DNA of 64,000 nucleotides from Ignavibacteriota bacterium (GTDB lineage Bacteria > Bacteroidota > Ignavibacteria > UBA10030 > SZUA-254), in NCBI GenBank assembly GCA_016212665.1, contig JACREZ010000009.1, positions 1-64,000 on the forward strand, given 5' to 3'. How positions within the stretch are numbered: position 1 is the stretch's first letter; every line of letters begins with the position of its first letter. A model generated the notes under the pieces. That model searched no databases and had not been told where the DNA came from. It was given only the letters and a program-made list of their open reading frames with translations. A program made the translations under genes and the position numbers. Shown here one piece after another: positions 15,865-24,630 of the stretch.

Positions 15865-17485
15865 ACTAAACTATATGTTGTCGTATATCCTCTTTTGTTT
15901 TGCCTTGCCATTACCATCATTCGCTCAATTCTCCCCTGGCGAACTTTCACGAGCTCATCAAAAATTGGAAGGAACAGATAATTGCACGCAGTGTCACGAA
16001 GTCGGACAAACAATTAGCGGTGCGAAGTGTTTGGCGTGTCATACGGAAATTAAAAAACAGTTTGATAACAAACGGGGATTTCATTTTTCAGAATCAGGCA
16101 AGCAATGCGTTGATTGCCATAAAGACCATCTTGGTCGCGATGCAAAGACGATGATGTTTGATGAACAATCATTTGTTCATACAAAAAGTGGATTTGCTTT
16201 GAGTGGAAAACATAGCAACGTCAAATGCGAACAATGCCATGCGACAAAATATATCAAAGATGAAGATGTGAAAAAGAGATTGGCTGAGTTTCCCCACAAA
16301 ACTTTTTTGGGTTTGAATCAGTCATGCAGTTCTTGTCATGAAGATACTCACAAAGGAAGATTCAAGGATGAATGTTCATCCTGTCATACTCCTGCCAGAT
16401 GGAAACCTGCATCAAAGTTTAATCATGCAACTCTTGCGTTCAAGTTGGAAGGCGAACATGCAAAAGTGGAATGTTCGAAATGTCACTCTTCCCTTTCTTC
16501 AAAAAAGAATTTGGTTGATTTCATGACAAAGATTTTTTTTGATTGCACTCCCTGCCATGCAACTCCGCACGGTGAAAAGTTTTCAGGAAAAGAGTGTAAA
16601 TCGTGCCACAGCACGCAGGGCTGGCGAGCGACGATGAAAAAAACTTTTGACCATAAGTTGACAGCGTTTAACCTTGTGGGACTTCATGCAACAGTCAAAT
16701 GCGAGAAGTGTCATCAACCGAACAAAAAGAAAGCAAAGTCGCTCCGGCTTGCGCATGAGCGTTGCACCGATTGTCATTCGGATAAACACAACGGTGAGTT
16801 TCTTGCACGATATAAGAACGACTGCAAAGTCTGTCACGATGAAAACGGATTCAAGCCATCAACGTTCACTTTAGCACAACATAACGAGAGCACGTTCAAA
16901 CTTTCCGGCGCACACACGGCAACTATGTGTTCTTCCTGTCATGTGAAAAAAGAAACAATGCAACTTCGTTTTCATTTTGAAAATCAACGATGCGAATCGT
17001 GCCACAACGACCCGCACAGGGGCGAGTTCAAGAATGTTATGCTTAATGATGGTTGTGCGAAATGTCATTCGACAGAGCAGTGGAAGTCAGTTTCATTTGA
17101 CCACTCAACAACGAAGTTTCGTTTAGAAGGAAAACATGCACGTGTATTATGTTCTGATTGCCACAAACAACTTGGCAAAGAAAATCAAACAAAGGAATTT
17201 GGGAAACTGAAAACAGAATGTGAATCGTGTCATCAAGACATTCATCAAAAACAATTTTTTTCCGGCGAAGGAACGAATTGCGGTTCTTGCCACAAGCCTG
17301 ATAGCTGGAAGATGCGCGTCTTTAACCATGAAACACAAAGTTCATTTTCATTGAAAGGTGCACACATGAAAACTGAGTGTCGTTCATGTCATCGAGTTGA
17401 AGAATCGGGCGGAGTAAAGTTTGTTCGATTTAAACCTTTGGCTTCTCAGTGCGAATCATGTCACCAGAAAAGTAATGAGCGATGA
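15860..17485 (+). CDS. 20-heme c-type cytochrome, periplasmic
   Basis: 541 residues from the ATG at 15860, chosen because a signal peptide (MLSYILFCFALPLPSFAQ) follows at once; the frame is open further upstream only through the repeat and the preceding gene. Twenty CxxCH heme-attachment motifs are spread over the whole chain, first CTQCH, last CESCH. Additional histidines recur in fixed patterns (KFNHAT, LEGEHAK, DIHQ), suggesting bis-histidine ligation as in cytochrome c3/c7-type repeats. It would ferry electrons through the periplasm. It is in an operon with the cytochrome-b-like gene upstream and overlaps the 37-heme gene downstream by 4 nt (ATGA). Confidence 0.93.
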   Translation: MTLNYMLSYILFCFALPLPSFAQFSPGELSRAHQKLEGTDNCTQCHEVGQTISGAKCLACHTEIKKQFDNKRGFHFSESGKQCVDCHKDHLGRDAKTMMFDEQSFVHTKSGFALSGKHSNVKCEQCHATKYIKDEDVKKRLAEFPHKTFLGLNQSCSSCHEDTHKGRFKDECSSCHTPARWKPASKFNHATLAFKLEGEHAKVECSKCHSSLSSKKNLVDFMTKIFFDCTPCHATPHGEKFSGKECKSCHSTQGWRATMKKTFDHKLTAFNLVGLHATVKCEKCHQPNKKKAKSLRLAHERCTDCHSDKHNGEFLARYKNDCKVCHDENGFKPSTFTLAQHNESTFKLSGAHTATMCSSCHVKKETMQLRFHFENQRCESCHNDPHRGEFKNVMLNDGCAKCHSTEQWKSVSFDHSTTKFRLEGKHARVLCSDCHKQLGKENQTKEFGKLKTECESCHQDIHQKQFFSGEGTNCGSCHKPDSWKMRVFNHETQSSFSLKGAHMKTECRSCHRVEESGGVKFVRFKPLASQCESCHQKSNER

Positions 17486-20328
17486 ATCTGAATTCTTACC
17501 TACTCTCCACTATCCGTCATGCTGAATTCATTTCAGCATCTATCAACGCTCGTTTATGGATCCCGAAACAAGTTCGGGATGACATAATACTATTTTTATT
17601 GATATTTTTACCAGCGTCTGCCTCTTCACAACAATCACCACATGGAAAGATTGCATTGAAATGCGAAACGTGTCACTCGACTGAGTCATGGAAGATGCGG
17701 ACAGATGCTTCGTTTAATCACAACTCAACCGGATTTGCACTTGAAGGGAAACACAAATTTACTTCGTGCCAATCGTGTCATCAGAAATTTGAGTTTACCA
17801 AAGTAACAAGCGAATGCGCGTCTTGTCATACAGATGTTCACAAATCGGAATTGGGAACAAATTGTCTTCGTTGCCACTCGAATGATTTGTGGCTTATTCC
17901 CGATATGAAAGAGAAACATCAGCAAACTCGATTTCCGCTTATCGGCAGTCATGCTTTTGTAACGTGCGAAGCGTGTCACGAACGGACTTCTGCAAATCGT
18001 TTTTCCGGCACACCGCTTGAGTGTATTGCGTGCCATCAAAAAGAATATCAGGCAACGACAACTCCAAGTCACGAGCAAGTAAAATTTCCGGTGGATTGCA
18101 ATCGTTGTCATCAGGTAACATCAACATGGTCGAGTGGATTTAACCACAATCGTACAACATTTCCGTTGACGGGCGCACATCAAACAGCAATTTGTTCACA
18201 GTGTCATGTAGATAATAAATTCCTCAACCTCCCTTCTGATTGTTACAGTTGTCATGCTCAACATTTTGCCGATGCACAATCACCGAATCATGTAGCGGCT
18301 GAATTGAATCACGATTGCAAATTGTGTCACACCACAAGCGTTTGGAAACCTTCTACTTTTGAACACAGCGCAACAGCGTTTCCACTTACAGGAAAACATT
18401 TCACCACTGAATGTCAAGAGTGCCACAAGAATGGAGATTACAATCTGACATATTCTAACTGCGTGGAGTGTCATCAAACAGATTTTCAACAGGCTTCAAA
18501 TCCGAATCACCAGGCGAATGGTTTCAATCAGCATTGTCAATCATGTCACACAACAACTAATTGGCAAACAACAACGTTCGACCATACAACAACAACATTT
18601 GCTTTGACTGGCGCACATCAAGTTGTTCTTTGTTCATCGTGCCACACGAACAATAATTTTCAATTGACATATACGAATTGTTATCAATGCCATCAGGCGG
18701 ATTTTCAGCAAGTAACAACGCCAAATCACGTGGCCGGAAATTTTAATCAAACATGTCAGCCATGCCATTCAACCACGGCATGGAAACCGGCAACGTTCAA
18801 TCATGACGGAACAAGTTTTCCGCTGACTGGACGACATGCGTACTCTCAGTGTCAATCATGCCATGAGAATGGGAATTATAATTTGACTTATTCAAATTGC
18901 GTACAGTGTCATCAGACAGATTTTCAGCAGGCGACAAACCCGAATCATCAAACAAGCAGTTTCAATGAGAATTGCGTTTCTTGTCACTCGACGGATGGAT
19001 GGAGTCCGGCTTCGTTTGACCACACTTCAACTGCATTCGCTTTGACAGGAAGCCATGTTTCAACTCTTTGCTCATCATGTCATATAAACAACAATTACCA
19101 ACTGACGTATTCGAACTGTTACCAATGTCATCAGACAGATTATCAACAAGTAACAGAACCGAATCATGTGAATGGAGTTTTTATTTACACATGCGAGCCG
19201 TGTCATTCTACTTCTGTGTGGACTCCTTCGTTGTTTAGTCACAGCAATACAAATTTTGCCCTTTCAGGTCAGCACATTACGACCCTTTGTCAGTCATGTC
19301 ATCAAAGTGGAAATTATAACATCACGTACACGGATTGTTATCAGTGTCATCAAACAGATTATACTCAGGCAACAAATCCTGACCATCAATCAAATAATTT
19401 TAACCATGATTGTACGTCGTGTCATTCTACAGCAGGTTGGTCGCCTGCGTCGTTCGACCATGCTAACACTGATTTCCCGTTGACAGGACAACATATCTCA
19501 ACTGATTGTCAGTCGTGCCACGTGAATGGTAACTACAATCTCACTTACACTGATTGCTACCAATGCCACCAGACAGAGTTTGATGGAACAACGAATCCGA
19601 ATCATGTCGCGGGAAATTATCATCATGATTGTACAGAATGTCATACAACATCAGGTTGGAGTCCCGCTTCGTTTGACCATACACCAACGGCATTTCCTCT
19701 TTCCGGAAGTCATGTTGCAACGCTGTGCGTCTCATGTCATACGAATGACAATTATCAGTTGACGTATTCAAACTGCTACGTTTGCCATCAAACAGATTAT
19801 CAAACACCGACGAATCCGAATCATTCAACAAATGCGTTTGATTATGTATGCCAGCCTTGTCATACAACAACTGCGTGGTCACCATCAGTGTTTAATCATA
19901 GCACAACTGCGTTGCCACTAACAGGGGCGCATACAAGCACAACATGCATCTCGTGTCATACAAATGGAAATTATCAATTGACATACAACGATTGCTATCC
20001 TTGTCATCAAACAGATTATCAGCAACCGACAAATCCGAATCACGTGCAGGCAAACTTTGAACACGATTGTTCGCCCTGTCATACAACCTCAGTGTGGACT
20101 CCCTCGACGCTGAATCATGATACGAGATATTTTAAGATTAAGTCAGGTAAACATCGCGGCAAATGGACGCTATGTACTGAGTGCCATACAACACCGACAA
20201 ACTACGGAACATTCTCCTGCATTGATTGCCACGAACACAATCGAACCGATACCGATAGAGACCATCGTGAAGTTAGTGGTTACTCGTATGTTAGTTCAGA
20301 ATGTTACCGATGCCACAGGAATGATTAA
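17482..20328 (+). CDS. 37-heme c-type cytochrome with repeated three-heme modules
   Basis: 948 residues carrying 37 CxxCH motifs, about one heme per 26 residues. From residue about 200 the chain is made of roughly ten copies of a module of about 70 residues: W.P..F.H, then F.LTG.H, C.SCH, N.NY.LTY..C, Y.CHQTDYQ, TNPNH, C..CH. Each module has three CxxCH motifs and three extra conserved histidines (F-x-H, TG-x-H, NPNH), which suggests one distal His ligand per heme. A 23-residue stretch (12-34) interrupts the leader and is encoded by a mobile palindrome; without it the leader is a normal signal peptide ending PASASSQQ. The protein probably forms a long heme wire in the periplasm or at the cell surface. 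Confidence 0.93.
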   Translation: MNLNSYLLSTIRHAEFISASINARLWIPKQVRDDIILFLLIFLPASASSQQSPHGKIALKCETCHSTESWKMRTDASFNHNSTGFALEGKHKFTSCQSCHQKFEFTKVTSECASCHTDVHKSELGTNCLRCHSNDLWLIPDMKEKHQQTRFPLIGSHAFVTCEACHERTSANRFSGTPLECIACHQKEYQATTTPSHEQVKFPVDCNRCHQVTSTWSSGFNHNRTTFPLTGAHQTAICSQCHVDNKFLNLPSDCYSCHAQHFADAQSPNHVAAELNHDCKLCHTTSVWKPSTFEHSATAFPLTGKHFTTECQECHKNGDYNLTYSNCVECHQTDFQQASNPNHQANGFNQHCQSCHTTTNWQTTTFDHTTTTFALTGAHQVVLCSSCHTNNNFQLTYTNCYQCHQADFQQVTTPNHVAGNFNQTCQPCHSTTAWKPATFNHDGTSFPLTGRHAYSQCQSCHENGNYNLTYSNCVQCHQTDFQQATNPNHQTSSFNENCVSCHSTDGWSPASFDHTSTAFALTGSHVSTLCSSCHINNNYQLTYSNCYQCHQTDYQQVTEPNHVNGVFIYTCEPCHSTSVWTPSLFSHSNTNFALSGQHITTLCQSCHQSGNYNITYTDCYQCHQTDYTQATNPDHQSNNFNHDCTSCHSTAGWSPASFDHANTDFPLTGQHISTDCQSCHVNGNYNLTYTDCYQCHQTEFDGTTNPNHVAGNYHHDCTECHTTSGWSPASFDHTPTAFPLSGSHVATLCVSCHTNDNYQLTYSNCYVCHQTDYQTPTNPNHSTNAFDYVCQPCHTTTAWSPSVFNHSTTALPLTGAHTSTTCISCHTNGNYQLTYNDCYPCHQTDYQQPTNPNHVQANFEHDCSPCHTTSVWTPSTLNHDTRYFKIKSGKHRGKWTLCTECHTTPTNYGTFSCIDCHEHNRTDTDRDHREVSGYSYVSSECYRCHRND
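17515..17584. repeat. Palindromic interspersed repeat, copy 2, inside a signal peptide
   Basis: Begins CGTCATGCTGAATTC and ends TTCGGGATGAC, with internal hairpins GCTGAATTCATTTCAGC and TCCCGAAACAAGTTCGGGA. It adds 23 codons in frame (translation RHAEFISASI...PKQVRDD) to the leader of the 37-heme cytochrome. Confidence 0.85.
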
Positions 20329-20378
20329 GGATTTCGGATTGACGATTTTTTCATTGACGATTGAATCATTGCCCTAAC

Positions 20379-21989
20379 ATGAAATTATTTAGTATTGTAT
20401 TTATTTGCCTGATGCTACTCGCTTCCGTTGGGGTTTCACAAACAACGCAAGTTCGAGGAACGATTACCTACATCGTCAAGGATGCAGTCTATACTTCACT
20501 TGGTCGTAATGCCGGCGTGCAAGATTCAAGTCTTCTGTTTGTGGTATCAAAAAATGATACGGTTGCGACTCTCATGGTTTTTGCCACAAGTTCTAAATCT
20601 TCGGTTTGTAATATTCAATCAACCAAAAGGAAATTGGTTATTGGCGATTCGCTTGTTGCTGATGTTGAACTTCCTAAACAAAAGGAAGAGCAACAACCAC
20701 CAATCTCAAAACGGGAAATTGTTAAACAAGATACTACAGTTGAGATTGCAGAAGTTGAAAAACTAAAACTACCCACATCTCAAAACTCACATCTCATATC
20801 GCTTCAAGGACGCATTTCACTCCAATACTCTTCTTCCGTCCAATCAAATGCGAACCTGATTTTCACTCAACCCGGAATTGTTCTCAATCTTCGAGGCGCG
20901 TTCAATAACTCACCCTTCAAGTTTGATGTGTATGCAAACTTCCGTTCGAGAGTTATGGGAACGCAAAGTCCGTTTTCATCAAACAGCACAAGCCAAACCC
21001 GGCTCTATCGGTTTTCGGTTGATTATGATGATAGTGTTTATCGTTTTTCCGTAGGAAGAATTATTCCACAACACGCGCCCTCGGTTGGATACATTGATGG
21101 CGTTTTGATTTCGAGAAAGTTCAATAATTTTATTGTCGGATTGACAGGTGGATTTGAACCAAGTTATTCTCAACGAGGAATCTCGACTGAATTCAAAAAG
21201 ATTTCTCTGTTCGGAAATTTTCAATCGGATGGTGTGTTGCGTTCCAATATCAATGTTTCTTATGCACGAACGTACTTTCATTCACAACTTGACCGCGAAG
21301 TTGTGAGCGCTATGTTGTTTAGTTCCATCACAAACAACATTTCCCTCACTGCACAATCGGAGATTGACATGAGAACAAAATCAGGAAACAACTTTGAACT
21401 CGCTCCACGTTTGACAAATCTTTTTTCAAACATCAATTATCGTTTCTCTCCCCTCTTCACTTTCGGGCTCGGATATAATTCCTACCGCTCGATGTATTCC
21501 TATTCATCGGTTCAGTTGATTCCTGATTCCATGTTCGATAGAACTTCACGCAACAATCTTAACGTGAATCTTAACTTCTATTTCCCTTCGGGTATTTCTT
21601 TCTACAATACATATTCACCCCGTTCATCAACGGAAGGTTTCGGGAGTGAGTTCTCAAACTCTTCATCACTATCAGTTTCAAATATATTCAATCAGGGAAT
21701 ATCGGCACGAACTTTATTCACTATCAATTCAACTCTTTTAAGCAGAACGCTCGGCATTGGCGGTTCCTTGCAAAAAACATTCAGCAATGTATTTGATGTC
21801 AGCGCACGCGTTCAAACATATTCTCACAACATCAAGCAACTCGATGAAACCCGACGCACACAATCGTTCGGGATTGATTGCATGACGCTCTTTCTTGAAC
21901 GGCTGACTGTTTGGGGAAGCATTGAGTGGCTGAGCGGCTCAAACACGAACGGCTATAATCTTTTTGCCGATGTGAGTTGGAGATTCTGA
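20379..21989 (+). CDS. Outer-membrane beta-barrel protein of the cytochrome operon
   Basis: 536 residues from the ATG at 20379, where the signal peptide (MKLFSIVFICLMLLASVGVSQ) begins. Residues about 22-105 form a small soluble beta domain (VRGTITYIVKDAVYTSLGRNAGV), then a proline/glutamate linker. From residue about 140 there are many amphipathic strands with alternating hydrophobic residues (ISLQGRISLQYSSSV, YRFSVGRIIP, NSYRSMYSYSS), ending WRF, typical of outer-membrane barrels with a C-terminal aromatic. By position it may be the porin that holds or passes the multiheme cytochromes, as in porin-cytochrome conduits. No sequence relation to MtrB is claimed. Its stop overlaps the next start (TGATG). 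Confidence 0.75.
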   Translation: MKLFSIVFICLMLLASVGVSQTTQVRGTITYIVKDAVYTSLGRNAGVQDSSLLFVVSKNDTVATLMVFATSSKSSVCNIQSTKRKLVIGDSLVADVELPKQKEEQQPPISKREIVKQDTTVEIAEVEKLKLPTSQNSHLISLQGRISLQYSSSVQSNANLIFTQPGIVLNLRGAFNNSPFKFDVYANFRSRVMGTQSPFSSNSTSQTRLYRFSVDYDDSVYRFSVGRIIPQHAPSVGYIDGVLISRKFNNFIVGLTGGFEPSYSQRGISTEFKKISLFGNFQSDGVLRSNINVSYARTYFHSQLDREVVSAMLFSSITNNISLTAQSEIDMRTKSGNNFELAPRLTNLFSNINYRFSPLFTFGLGYNSYRSMYSYSSVQLIPDSMFDRTSRNNLNVNLNFYFPSGISFYNTYSPRSSTEGFGSEFSNSSSLSVSNIFNQGISARTLFTINSTLLSRTLGIGGSLQKTFSNVFDVSARVQTYSHNIKQLDETRRTQSFGIDCMTLFLERLTVWGSIEWLSGSNTNGYNLFADVSWRF

Positions 21990-23311
21990 TGGAATCCCTC
22001 ATCACGCTCCTCATCTTCTTAGTTCTCCTTCTACTCGTCGGTGTTCCGTATTGGAGAAGAACGATACTGCATCGTAAGCAGGCAGAAGAGGCACGGGAGA
22101 AAAATGTAAAAGTCGGATTGCACGAACCCGTCACGCTTCATCCACGCATTGATGTCATGACTTGTATTGGTTGCGGAAGTTGCGTCCGTGCTTGTCCCGA
22201 AGATGTGCTTGGAATTGTTGATGGCAGAGCGGCGGTTGTTCACGGAGCGCGTTGTATCGGTCATTCGCTTTGTGCAGATGCTTGTCCCGTGAATGGAATT
22301 ACCATGACGTTCGGTACGCCGAAGCAAGGAATGGAAATACCATTCTACGATGAAAACTTTATGACCAACATTGCAGGCTTATACATCGTCGGCGAACTTG
22401 GAGGCGTAGGGTTAATCCGCAACGCGTTTGAACAAGCCAAAAAAGCAATCGAACATATTGCAACCTCCAACACTCCATCACTCCAAAACTCCAACACAAC
22501 GTTTGATGTTGCAATCATCGGTGCTGGTCCCGCCGGAATCTCTGCCGCTCTTTCCGCAAAAGAAAAAGAACTCACTCACATCGTATTAGAACAAGACGAT
22601 TTCGGCGGCTCCGTCCTTCATTATCCGAGACAGAAACTCGTTCTTACTTCTCCGGTTGAATTACCGCTCTATGGCAAGTTGAAATATTCTGAAATCTCCA
22701 AGGAGGATTTGCTTGTGCTGTTCAATTCTCTTATTAAGAATCATGAGTTGAACATTCAACCAAAACAAAAAGTAGAAGCAATCACAAAAGAAGAAACATT
22801 CTTTACCGTCAGAACATCAACACAAACAATCACTGCAAGAAATGTTGTGCTTGCGCTCGGACGAAGAGGCAGTCCCCGCAAACTTGGTGTGCCGGGAGAA
22901 CAACTTCCGAAAGTCTATTACAAATTGATTGAAGCCGAGTCATACAACAACAAACATTTGTTGGTAGTCGGCGGAGGCGATAGCGCAGTTGAAGCGGCGA
23001 TTGGTTTGGCGCGGCAAAAGGGAAATACCGTTACACTCAGTTACCGGCGAGAATCATTTGTTCGATTGAAAGAAAAGAACGAGCAACGAATTCAGGAGAT
23101 GATTCATGCCGGGAAGATACATGCGCTCTTCAACTCTGAAGTCATGGAGATTACTTCTGAATCAGCAATCATCAAAGAACAAAGCAATCTCATTCATAAC
23201 ATCAAGAACGATGTTGTCTTCATCTTTGCCGGAGGAGAATTGCCCGCCGAGTTCTTAAAAAAGATTGGCGTTCAATTACGAACCAAAGAATCAACTATCC
23301 TCGCGGCGTGA
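21989..23311 (+). CDS. Membrane-anchored 4Fe-4S ferredoxin / FAD-NAD(P) oxidoreductase
   Basis: 440 residues from the ATG at 21989, which overlaps the previous stop (TGATG). Residues 1-22 are a membrane helix. Residues 55-105 form a two-cluster ferredoxin domain: Cys59, 62, 65 and 69 (CIGCGSCVRACP) for one cluster, and Cys89, His92, Cys95 and Cys99 (CIGHSLCADACP) for the second, where the usual second Cys is His. After a linker of octamer-repeat origin (158-171) comes a thioredoxin-reductase-like FAD domain (IIGAGPAGISA, 176-186) and an NAD(P) site (VVGGGDSAVEAA). It likely exchanges electrons between NAD(P)H, FeS and the cytochromes at the inner membrane; direction is unknown. Confidence 0.88.
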   Translation: MESLITLLIFLVLLLLVGVPYWRRTILHRKQAEEAREKNVKVGLHEPVTLHPRIDVMTCIGCGSCVRACPEDVLGIVDGRAAVVHGARCIGHSLCADACPVNGITMTFGTPKQGMEIPFYDENFMTNIAGLYIVGELGGVGLIRNAFEQAKKAIEHIATSNTPSLQNSNTTFDVAIIGAGPAGISAALSAKEKELTHIVLEQDDFGGSVLHYPRQKLVLTSPVELPLYGKLKYSEISKEDLLVLFNSLIKNHELNIQPKQKVEAITKEETFFTVRTSTQTITARNVVLALGRRGSPRKLGVPGEQLPKVYYKLIEAESYNNKHLLVVGGGDSAVEAAIGLARQKGNTVTLSYRRESFVRLKEKNEQRIQEMIHAGKIHALFNSEVMEITSESAIIKEQSNLIHNIKNDVVFIFAGGELPAEFLKKIGVQLRTKESTILAA

Positions 23312-23326
23312 AATCATTTATTGGTG

Positions 23327-23459
23327 AATGTCAATTGTCATTTGTCATTTGTTATTTGTCATTCGTCATTTGCTATGAAGAACTTTAGTGGAATTCAATC
23401 CTAAGAAAATTCACTAATGACTAATGACCAATGACCAATGACAAATGACTATAACAAAC
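23327..23459. repeat. Inverted pair of 7-bp tandem repeats
   Basis: Left arm GTCATTT, GTCATTT, GTTATTT, GTCATTC, GTCATTT; right arm ACTAATG, ACTAATG, ACCAATG, ACCAATG, ACAAATG. The arms are near reverse complements, so the DNA or RNA could fold into a long imperfect hairpin just after the oxidoreductase gene. Confidence 0.8.
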
Positions 23460-23664
23460 GACAATTTACAGCCTCATTTTTTTAAGATTTTTCTTAAATA
23501 TTTCTTGGATTTTTAAAAATCCTTTTGTAAGTTTGCAAAGTCGTTAAGACGAAACGAAGAACGTGAATCGTTCTGAGGATGGGGATAGTCCTAAAGTTCC
23601 ATCGTACTTCCCGCACCAGCCTTCCTTAGAAGTTCCGTGTTGTTTCTGACTGTTGTTATAAGCG
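23460..23664. other. Gene-free stretch after the electron-transfer operon
   Basis: No gene is seen. A perfect 16-bp palindrome (GGATTTTTAAAAATCC, 23507-23522) lies in AT-rich DNA and could serve as a weak transcription end. The remainder (23523-23664) has no structure I can name. Confidence 0.5.
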
Positions 23665-23745
23665 TTCATCATTCGACGTTCTCAATTCGATATTCATTAT
23701 TCAAATGAATGTCGAATAATGAATGTTGAATAATGAACTTTGAAG
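23665..23745. repeat. 7-bp repeat hairpin (ATTCGAT/ATGAATG units)
   Basis: Units CATTCGA, AATTCGA, TATTCAT, TATTCAA face ATGAATG, TCGAATA, ATGAATG, TTGAATA, ATGAACT, giving another inverted pair of heptamer runs. Confidence 0.75.
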
Positions 23746-23936
23746 TTGTCAATCAACTATCGCATTGGCATCTGATTTCAACAGGTAAGTTTGCACAAAG
23801 CAATCATTTGCTTTGTATGTAGATTTTGAAGAAATCGCGGTCTTTTACCCGCTACGATTTCAAGGTTTAGTAATAATATCAATATGTTACTGCTCTTTGA
23901 TAAAGTATATCTGTAAATACTTACACTATTTTCTTG

Positions 23937-24130
23937 TTCGATGCGAACATCCTTGCATTTTCTTTTTGCATCCGGGCATCCGCACGTTGCATACGAGCAT
24001 TTTCCTTGCGCATCCAAGCGACCGCATTGCGCGACCAAGCATCCGCATTGCGCAGGGAAGCCCACGCACGTTGCAACCACGCTCCCGCACTGCGCATCTT
24101 AGCATGTGTGATGGCGCATCTAAGCAAAAG
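23937..24130. repeat. GC-richer 7-bp tandem array (GCATCCG/GCATTGC family)
   Basis: About 25 consecutive 7-base steps, many beginning GC or AGC: GCATCCG, GGCATCC, GCACGTT, GCATACG, AGCATTT, GCATCCA, GCATTGC and so on. Because 21 bp equals 7 codons, all frames give spurious ORFs with a seven-residue period. The array is clearly richer in GC than its surroundings. Confidence 0.75.
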
Positions 24131-24307
24131 GAAACCGCAACCTTGCCTCCGCTACGAGCAGGGAAGCAAATGCAATGAACAAACAGGCATAAGTTTCCCG
24201 CAGGTTTGTGTATGAGGTGTTTGAAAACGGATATACACAAAACAGAATGAGAAAGGAATTATGCTCCGAAGAGTATATACCATCTTGTGACTGTCCGAAA
24301 TGGTCTT

Positions 24308-24390
24308 CATCATTCGATATTCATTATTCGACATTTGATATTTGAGTGAATAACGAATATCAAATGACGAATTCTGAACTCCGAAACTCC
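24308..24390. repeat. Inverted 7-bp repeat pair (ATTCGAT/CGAATAT)
   Basis: ATTCGAT, ATTCATT, ATTCGAC, ATTTGAT, ATTTGAG on one side and CGAATAT, CAAATGA, CGAATTC on the other, again a heptamer hairpin. Confidence 0.7.
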
Positions 24391-24509
24391 TTTTGGACAA
24401 CCACAGTGGCAGAGACGCTCTCTACGAGTCGTTGACCGGCGTCTTTATGGAACATGATTCAAAATAAATTTAATAATATAACGGACGCAAGAGCGTCAAT
24501 AACGAACAT

Positions 24510-24630
24510 GGGGCTGTCTCAAAAGTTAGATTTTATTGTAGGCGCAAACTTCATGGTTGCGTTTCTAAATCAAAAACGCAGACATAAAGTCTGCGGCTAC
24601 ATCATAATCAGACTTATGAGACAGCCCCAC
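24510..24630. mobile_element. MITE-like element, 121 bp, GGGGCTGTCTCA ends
   Basis: Terminal inverted repeats GGGGCTGTCTCAaAAGT and ACTTATGAGACAGCCCC (one mismatch in 17 bp) enclose a non-coding core. The core contains two small hairpins, CGCAAAC...GTTGCG and CGCAGAC-ATAAA-GTCTGCG, bracketed by GTAG/CTAC. Such ends resemble those of IS1182-type elements. There is no transposase inside, and no clear target-site duplication was found. Confidence 0.8.

Noticed and set aside
23523-23664. tRNA or other structured RNA in the spacer
   Set aside because: No cloverleaf, TTCGAAT-type T-loop or acceptor stem could be drawn.
23921-24240. Minus-strand ORFs with Arg/Ala/Met-rich seven-residue repeats
   Set aside because: They arise from the 7-bp DNA array, occur in several frames at once and have no start context or family.
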